The notes beneath the pieces are model-generated. The model had not been told where the DNA came from, did not search any database, and was given only the letters and a program-made list of their open reading frames with translations. A stretch of 64,000 nt of DNA from positions 1,364,001-1,428,000 of the forward strand of contig NZ_JBLZUR010000002.1 in the NCBI RefSeq assembly GCF_048565625.1, read 5' to 3'. Made by a program: the position numbers and the translations under genes. Numbering within the stretch: position 1 is the first letter of the stretch; each line of letters begins with the position of its first letter. The stretch comes from JBLZUR01 sp048565625 (GTDB lineage: Bacteria; Pseudomonadota; Alphaproteobacteria; Sphingomonadales; Sphingomonadaceae). This document shows positions 59,237 to 64,000 of this stretch, one piece after another.

Positions 59237-61540
59237 ATGAAGCTCTTTTTGACGGCGGCCTCTGTCGCCGCCCTTTCCGTTTCGTTCATGGCCCATGCCG
59301 ACGAGGCCGCCGTCGAGGCACCCGCGGCCGAGGCGCCCGGCGACGAGATCATCGTCACCGCGACGAAGCGCGAGACCAATCTTCAGGACACCCCGATCGC
59401 GATCTCCGTGGTCAGCACCCAAGCGATCCAGGATCGCCACATCCAGAGCCTGCTCGACTTCGCCGACGGTTCAGTCCCCGGCCTGCGCGTCGCCACCTTC
59501 GAGGCGCGCCAGTCCGCTCTCACCATCGGTATCCGCGGCATCGTGCCGCTCGACGCCAACCAGCCCGCCCGTGAGCAGGGCGTCGGCGTCTACATCGACG
59601 GCGTCTATCTCGGCCGCCAGCACGGCCTGAACGCCGCGCTGTTCGACATCGAGCGGATCGAGGTCCTGAAGGGTCCGCAGGGCACCCTGTTCGGCCGCAA
59701 CACCGAGGGCGGCGCGCTGAGCCTGGTGACCAAGAAGCCGAGCGGCGAGTTGGGCTTCCGCGGCAAGGCCGGCATCGGCAATCTCGGCCAGTATACCGCC
59801 GAGGGTCACCTGGACCTGCCCGAGTTCCACAACATCAGCATCAAGGCCGACGGGGTCATCCAGCACCGCAACTCGGTGACCAAGAACCCGCTGCCGAGCG
59901 CGCGGGGCTGGGGCTATTACGACCGCAAGGGCTTCAAGCTGTCCGCCCGCTGGAAGCCGAGCGCCGACTTCACGGCCGATTATTCCTACGACTACGGCAA
60001 CGACCACAACACGCCGTTTTACAGCCAGCTCTTGAACTACAACGTGCAGGGCAAGCCGGTCGGGACGACCTTCCCGCTGCCGTCCGGCACCATCGCGCCT
60101 TTGCCGCCGATCGTGGTGGTCGAGGGTGACAAGCGGATGAAGATGGCCGACATCGGCGTTCCGCAGCAGGACAGCGTCGACAAGACCTTCGGCCACACCC
60201 TGACGCTCGCCTACGACCTGTCGGACAAGGCGCAGCTCCGCTCGATCACCGCCTATCGCGAGGTCGAGGTCGAGCAGTGGGACAATGCCGGCGGCGCGCA
60301 TCGCCCGCCCGTCTTCGCCCCCAACGGCAATTTCAGCCGCTACAGCCTCGCCGGCCTGTGGCAGGACCAGTTCAGCCAGGAGCTGCAGCTGGTCGGTTCG
60401 ACCGACAATCTCGATTACGTCGCCGGCCTCTACTACTTCCACGAGAAGGTCAGCGACGACGCCGCGACGCCGAGCACCAACCGCTGGAACGAGGACGGCA
60501 CCGGATACACCATCAACGATCCGACCAACACGATCCGCGGCAATCGCTTCACCGACCGTGCAAGCCGCGCCAAGGCGGACAGCTGGGCGGTCTACGGCCA
60601 GGCGACCTACACCCCGGCCTTGCTGGACGAGGCGCTGCACCTGACCGTCGGCGGCCGCTACACCCACGACAAGAAGAGCGGCGACCTGTTCATCGTCAAC
60701 AACGCGCCGACCGACCTGAGCTTCGACTTCAAGAAGGGCCGGTTCGACCCGATGGTGACCCTGGCGTTCGACGCCGCGCAGGACATCAATCTCTACGCCA
60801 AGTTCGCGACCGGATACCGCGCCGGTGGCGCCAGCTCCCGCTCGCTCACCTACCGTTCCTTCGGACCGGAGAAGGTGAAGTCCTACGAGATCGGCGCCAA
60901 GACCGAGCTGTTCGACCGTCGCCTGCGCCTGAACCTCGCCGGCTTCATCATGGACCGCACGGGCAGCCAGATCGACTTCAGCCTGGTGACGGTGAACCCG
61001 GTGACGGGATCCAGCCGCAACACGCTTGAGACGATCAATGCGCCGGGCACCACCAAGATCCGCGGCGTCGAGGCGGAGGCGACTCTGCGGGTGGCCGAGG
61101 GCCTGACCATCAACGGTGCCTACGCCTATACCTACACCAAGATCCCCGACACGATTAACCCGTTCAGCGGCACGCTGCAGTCGGTGTACATCGTGTTCAC
61201 GCCGCGCAACACGGCGTCGGGTGCCATCGACTACACGGTGCCGGTCGGCGTCGGCGACCTCCGCTTCCACCTGGACGCGAACTATGCCGATGCGACGCAG
61301 ACCTTCGATCAGTTCGAGATCAAGAACGACAAGTCGTTCCTGATGAACGGCCGCATCGCCCTTGCCGACATCGACATGGGGCGCGGTGACGCGAAGCTGA
61401 CCGTGGCGCTGTGGGGCCGCAACCTCCTCGACAAGGATTACGTTTATCGCCGTGATCCGTCGAACCGCGGCACGCTGGGCGACTACGGCAACTTCAACGA
61501 GCCGCGCACCTACGGCGTCGAGGCAGCGATCAGCTTCTAA
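59237..61540 (+). CDS. TonB-dependent outer-membrane receptor
   Basis: A 767-residue receptor; ATG at 59237 opens a signal peptide (MKLFLTAASVAALSVSFMAHA). DEIIVTATKRETNLQDTPIAISV is the TonB box/plug start; IRGI, GVYIDGVYLGRQHG, IERIEVLKGPQGTLFGRNTEGGALSLVTKKP complete the plug, and the barrel ends in the usual aromatic residue (VEAAISF). Such receptors are numerous in Sphingomonadales and import siderophores, carbohydrates or aromatics; the substrate cannot be told. A strong terminator follows. Confidence 0.94.
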   Translation: MKLFLTAASVAALSVSFMAHADEAAVEAPAAEAPGDEIIVTATKRETNLQDTPIAISVVSTQAIQDRHIQSLLDFADGSVPGLRVATFEARQSALTIGIRGIVPLDANQPAREQGVGVYIDGVYLGRQHGLNAALFDIERIEVLKGPQGTLFGRNTEGGALSLVTKKPSGELGFRGKAGIGNLGQYTAEGHLDLPEFHNISIKADGVIQHRNSVTKNPLPSARGWGYYDRKGFKLSARWKPSADFTADYSYDYGNDHNTPFYSQLLNYNVQGKPVGTTFPLPSGTIAPLPPIVVVEGDKRMKMADIGVPQQDSVDKTFGHTLTLAYDLSDKAQLRSITAYREVEVEQWDNAGGAHRPPVFAPNGNFSRYSLAGLWQDQFSQELQLVGSTDNLDYVAGLYYFHEKVSDDAATPSTNRWNEDGTGYTINDPTNTIRGNRFTDRASRAKADSWAVYGQATYTPALLDEALHLTVGGRYTHDKKSGDLFIVNNAPTDLSFDFKKGRFDPMVTLAFDAAQDINLYAKFATGYRAGGASSRSLTYRSFGPEKVKSYEIGAKTELFDRRLRLNLAGFIMDRTGSQIDFSLVTVNPVTGSSRNTLETINAPGTTKIRGVEAEATLRVAEGLTINGAYAYTYTKIPDTINPFSGTLQSVYIVFTPRNTASGAIDYTVPVGVGDLRFHLDANYADATQTFDQFEIKNDKSFLMNGRIALADIDMGRGDAKLTVALWGRNLLDKDYVYRRDPSNRGTLGDYGNFNEPRTYGVEAAISF

Positions 61541-61566
61541 GACCGAATTCGCTTCGTCAGTCGAAT

Positions 61567-61598
61567 GGGCCCTCTCCCCACCGGAGAGGGCCCTTTTT
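61567..61598 (+). terminator. Intrinsic terminator after the TonB receptor
   Basis: Perfect 11-bp stem GGGCCCTCTCC/GGAGAGGGCCC, 5-nt loop, followed by TTTTT. It ends 4 nt before the convergent methyltransferase stop and can serve both genes. Confidence 0.9.
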
Positions 61599-61602
61599 GT
61601 GC

Positions 61603-62340
61603 TCACGCGGCATGTCGTCCCAGCCCGGGAATGAGCATGCCGACGCGGCGCTGATAGGCGCGGTAGCCCTCGCCGAAATGGCCGACGAGATCGCGTTCCT
61701 CGTAGCGCAGCGCGACGCGGATGTAGGCGGTCATGGCAGCGGCGAAGACGAGGTGGCCCACGGTCATTACCGGCGTCGCCCAGAAGGCGATGAGGAACCC
61801 CGTGTAGAGCGGGTGGCGGACCAGCGCATAGAGCAAAGGGAAGCGGAGCGGCCCTTCCGGCACCTGGCGGTCGCGGAGGTTGCGCCAGACCTGGGCGAGG
61901 CCGAACAGCTCGAAGTGATTGATCAGGTAGCTGCTGGCGAGCACCATCAGCCAGCCGAGGCCGGAGAGCGCCCAGAGCAGGATGGCGGCGGGCCCATCGA
62001 CCCGCCAGACGGCGGTGGGGATCGGGTGCCAGAACAGGAACATGACGACCAGCATGAGGCTGGCGGCGAGGACGTAGACGCTGCGTTCGATCGGCGGGGG
62101 CACGATCCGCGTCCAGGCGGCCTTGAACGCGGGGCGGGCCATGATGCTGTGCTGGAGCCCGAAGAGTGCGACCAGCGCGATGTCGATGACGAGGGCGATG
62201 GCGGCGGGCTGAGACGGTCCGCGGTTGATGGTCTGCGGCAGGAAGGCCGCGTCGGCGACGAAGCCGATCAGGTACAGGAAGGTCGCGAAGAAGATCAGGT
62301 AAGCGGCAATGCCGAAAGCGAGATAGAAGCTGCGAGCCAT
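61603..62340 (-). CDS. mddA: MddA-like methanethiol S-methyltransferase (membrane isoprenylcysteine-methyltransferase family)
   Basis: A 245-residue multi-spanning membrane protein, start ATG at 62338-62340. The MddA features are LPQTINRGP, ALFGLQHSIMARPAFKAAWTRIVPPPIERSVYVL, NHFELFGLAQVWRNLR, LYALVRHPLYTGFLIAFWATP and YEERDLVGHFGEGYRAYQRRVGML. MddA converts methanethiol to dimethyl sulfide using S-adenosylmethionine. The closely related NnrU/ICMT families are less likely given the FGLQHS and FELFGL segments. Confidence 0.85.
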   Translation of the reverse strand: MARSFYLAFGIAAYLIFFATFLYLIGFVADAAFLPQTINRGPSQPAAIALVIDIALVALFGLQHSIMARPAFKAAWTRIVPPPIERSVYVLAASLMLVVMFLFWHPIPTAVWRVDGPAAILLWALSGLGWLMVLASSYLINHFELFGLAQVWRNLRDRQVPEGPLRFPLLYALVRHPLYTGFLIAFWATPVMTVGHLVFAAAMTAYIRVALRYEERDLVGHFGEGYRAYQRRVGMLIPGLGRHAA

Positions 62341-62693
62341 GATGTGCCCCCTCCATGATGATGTCTGGCGGCGTGGTGCACGCGGATGTTTGTGCGCGCG
62401 ATCTCGGCCGAACGTAATGAGCAGGACCTTGTAGAAAGCGGCGGTATCCTGGAGTCCCTTGCGATGAATACGCGGCTTCCGTCGATGAGATCGCCTTATT
62501 TGGTGGGTTCCGGTTTGTTGATCTGAACGCGTTGGTGCGTAGACGATAGGATGATCTGTGTCGGCCAAGTGTGGTTGTGCGCGGTGCTGGTGCTTCGACA
62601 GGCTCAGCAGGAACGGCGCGGGAGTGGGTGTCGAGGCTTTCGGAAGTTGGCAACGCGCTTGAACAACGACCTCCCGTGTGCTCCGGACCGGGG
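62341..62693. other. Intergenic region with a REP-like element
   Basis: About 350 nt between divergent genes. It holds a GGTGCTTCGACAGGCTCAGC sequence at about 62587-62606, a REP-like repeat unit of a kind I recall scattered in sphingomonad genomes. No other gene is visible. Confidence 0.5.
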
Positions 62694-63299
62694 ATGACGA
62701 CACGCAGCCTTTTCGCCAGCCGCTTCTACGAGGGCGAGCTTGGCGATGCCGCCTTGCTGGCCGAACTGGAGGGGGCGGCGATCGACTTGTCGCGCGAGGA
62801 TCGGGCGGGGCGCGACTGGTGCCGGGCGAATGGCTATCCGGGTTATACATCCTACGCGTCGCTGAACGACCTGCCGGCGCGCAACCCGGTGTTCGACGAT
62901 CTGCGCCGCGCGCTCGACCGGCATGTCCGGCGGTTCGCGGAGGAGGCTTATCTCGACCTTCAAGGGCGCAGGCCGAAGCTCGACAGCCTGTGGGTCAACG
63001 TGATGAAGGGCGCGGGCGGGCAGCATAGCGGGCATATCCACCCGCACAGCATCATTTCCGGCACGGTCTACATCGCCGTGCCGGAGGGTTCAGCGGGGCT
63101 GAAGCTGGAGGACCCGCGCCTGCCGATGATGATGGCGGCCCCGCTCCGCCGGGAGGACGCGCCGGAGGATGCGCGGACCTTCGTCTATGCCGCGCCCCAG
63201 GCGGGCAGCGTGTTCCTGTGGGAAAGCTGGCTGCGGCATGAGGTGCCGGCCGGGCGCGCCCGGGAACAGCGGATTAGCATCAGCTTCAACTATCGCTGA
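62694..63299 (+). CDS. Putative 2OG-Fe(II) oxygenase-like protein (TIGR02466 type)
   Basis: A 201-residue protein, ATG at 62694 (MTTRSLFASRFYEGELGDAAL). The cupin-like core has DSLWVNVMKGAGGQHSGHIHPHSIISGTVYIAVPEG (metal-site histidines), then GSVFLWESWLRHEVPAGRAREQRISISFNY with the distal His and Arg. This matches a family of uncharacterised 2-oxoglutarate/Fe(II)-oxygenase-like proteins. The substrate is unknown. Upstream in-frame sequence derives from a REP-like repeat and is not counted. Confidence 0.85.
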   Translation: MTTRSLFASRFYEGELGDAALLAELEGAAIDLSREDRAGRDWCRANGYPGYTSYASLNDLPARNPVFDDLRRALDRHVRRFAEEAYLDLQGRRPKLDSLWVNVMKGAGGQHSGHIHPHSIISGTVYIAVPEGSAGLKLEDPRLPMMMAAPLRREDAPEDARTFVYAAPQAGSVFLWESWLRHEVPAGRAREQRISISFNYR

Positions 63300-64000
63300 C
63301 GGGCGGGCGACCCTCTCCGTCATCCTGTATCAGGCCATCCGTCCGGTCCTCCATCAGATCCGGAGCGCAAAATGGATCCTGACTTTCGTCAGGATGACGG
63401 AGGGAATCCGGCCCGTCCGTTCGACTATTCTGAATGTCGGTCCGCCCCAGGGTTTTTTCGGCCATCTCCGCCTCCTTCTCCTGTGCTTCCACGAAGGCCT
63501 TGTGTTCGGCGAACCACATGTCGCGCTCGGCCGCGGTCACCTTGGCGGGGCGGGCGGGTTCTTCCGGCGGGTAGGCGGCCTCCATGATGGCGTGTTCCTC
63601 CGGCGTGAGGTCTCGGGCGTAGTCGCGGTCGCCGAAGGTCTTCCACTCCCGGCCGGACCAGCCGACCGGCTTGGGGAAGCGGGTCTGCCAGTCGTCGCGA
63701 TAGCCGTCCCACCAGACCGGGTCCTCATGCTCCCACGGGTCGAGCGGAACATGGCCGACGTCCTCCTTCGGGGACTTAAGTTGCGTAAGTTGCGGCTCGG
63801 ACGCGGGTTCCTCCACCTCCGGCTCGGGCGCGATGACGATCAGGCCGGCGGCCTCGGCACGTTGCCATTGCTCGCCGGTCCACTGCGCGCGGTCGGCGAG
63901 GTCGAGGTCGGTGACGTCGACCTCCTGCGGCAAGCCGGCGCCTGCCTTCAGGAAGCGGTCGGCGCGGGCCAGCGCGAGGACGGGGGCGAGATCGGGGTTC
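63286..64000 (-). CDS. Hypothetical protein (5' end outside window)
   Basis: An open frame of at least 238 residues entering from the right edge. It reads ...PVLALARADRFLKAGAGLPQEVDVTDLDLADRAQW, PWEHEDPVWWDGYRDDWQTRFPKP, RDYARDLTPEEHAIMEAAYPPEEPARP and AERDMWFAEHKAFVEAQEKEAEMAEKTLG. I do not recognise the family. The last about 40 residues (RHPDESQDPFCAPDL...) are translated from a REP-like repeat and are probably not ancestral. It overlaps the convergent oxygenase gene by 14 nt. Confidence 0.7.
   Translation of the reverse strand, partial: NPDLAPVLALARADRFLKAGAGLPQEVDVTDLDLADRAQWTGEQWQRAEAAGLIVIAPEPEVEEPASEPQLTQLKSPKEDVGHVPLDPWEHEDPVWWDGYRDDWQTRFPKPVGWSGREWKTFGDRDYARDLTPEEHAIMEAAYPPEEPARPAKVTAAERDMWFAEHKAFVEAQEKEAEMAEKTLGRTDIQNSRTDGPDSLRHPDESQDPFCAPDLMEDRTDGLIQDDGEGRPPVSDS
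63311..63412. repeat. REP-like palindromic repeat cluster
   Basis: GTCATCCTG at 63319-63327 and CAGGATGAC at 63391-63399, with CCTGACTTTCGTCAGG forming an internal palindrome (63378-63393). These are typical intergenic REP-like units, here read as the 3' end of the hypothetical gene. Confidence 0.6.

Noticed and set aside
59471..62653. 1060-residue minus-strand frame across the TonB receptor and mddA
   Set aside because: Shadow of the receptor fused to out-of-frame mddA sequence; no domain of its own.
1..64000. CRISPR arrays and insertion sequences
   Set aside because: No regularly spaced repeat-spacer arrays and no transposase genes or terminal inverted repeats were seen in the window.

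Overview
The window is GC-rich alphaproteobacterial DNA, most likely from a Sphingomonadales (Sphingomonas-like) chromosome. The clues are the core genes at the right (NAD kinase, Mfd, SdhE, RecG, a TonB-dependent receptor, an MddA-like methyltransferase), the direct-repeat LexA boxes (GTTC-N7-GTTC) and REP-like repeats of a type I associate with this group. A tRNA-Asn(GUU) gene at about 50.0 kb separates two regions. Everything to its left (1-49.97 kb) is an integrative and conjugative element (ICE), whose far end lies outside the window. Everything to its right (50.0-64 kb) is chromosome.

Layout of the ICE, mostly on the minus strand. (a) 1-12.7 kb, conjugation: trbL (partial), trbK-alt, trbJ, trbE (frameshifted), trbD, trbC, trbB, a CopG-like regulator, traG coupling protein, relaxase, VirB1-like lytic transglycosylase, DUF736, traF peptidase and DUF2840. 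(b) 12.7-16.6 kb, maintenance and excision control: RHH protein, ParA, repeats, RepA, an AlpA-type HTH, a DUF6499/DUF2285 gene whose two halves are joined by an apparent +1 programmed frameshift (FseA-like), a lone DUF2285 protein (QseM-like) and an XRE regulator (QseC-like). This matches the excision switch described for Mesorhizobium ICEMlSymR7A. (c) 16.7-31.4 kb, accessory and anti-restriction genes: DUF736, a membrane protein, DUF2493, Toprim, a very large Strawberry-notch methylase-helicase, DUF6117, ParB-like, DUF2958 and ArdC. Two kinds of repeated, hairpin-forming leaders lie upstream of these genes. (d) 31.5-47.8 kb, SOS and defence cargo: two divergent SRAP genes sharing a LexA box; a Hachiman pair (hamA, hamB) with two apparent 1-nt deletions near the hamB 3' end; the imuA-imuB-dnaE2 mutasome with its own LexA box; an OLD-nuclease plus UvrD-helicase pair resembling Gabija; and a PIN toxin-antitoxin pair. 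(e) 48.0-50.0 kb: a small acidic protein and a large serine recombinase whose reading frame ends inside the tRNA-Asn gene, marking the integration junction.

Together the ICE carries transfer machinery, excision control that probably depends on ribosomal frameshifting, anti-restriction functions for entering new hosts, and phage defence and mutagenic repair as cargo. Four 1-nt reading-frame disruptions are visible. One (FseA-like) looks programmed. Three (trbE once, hamB twice) look like mutations or base-calling errors; they need read-level checks before anyone decides whether transfer and Hachiman are functional.
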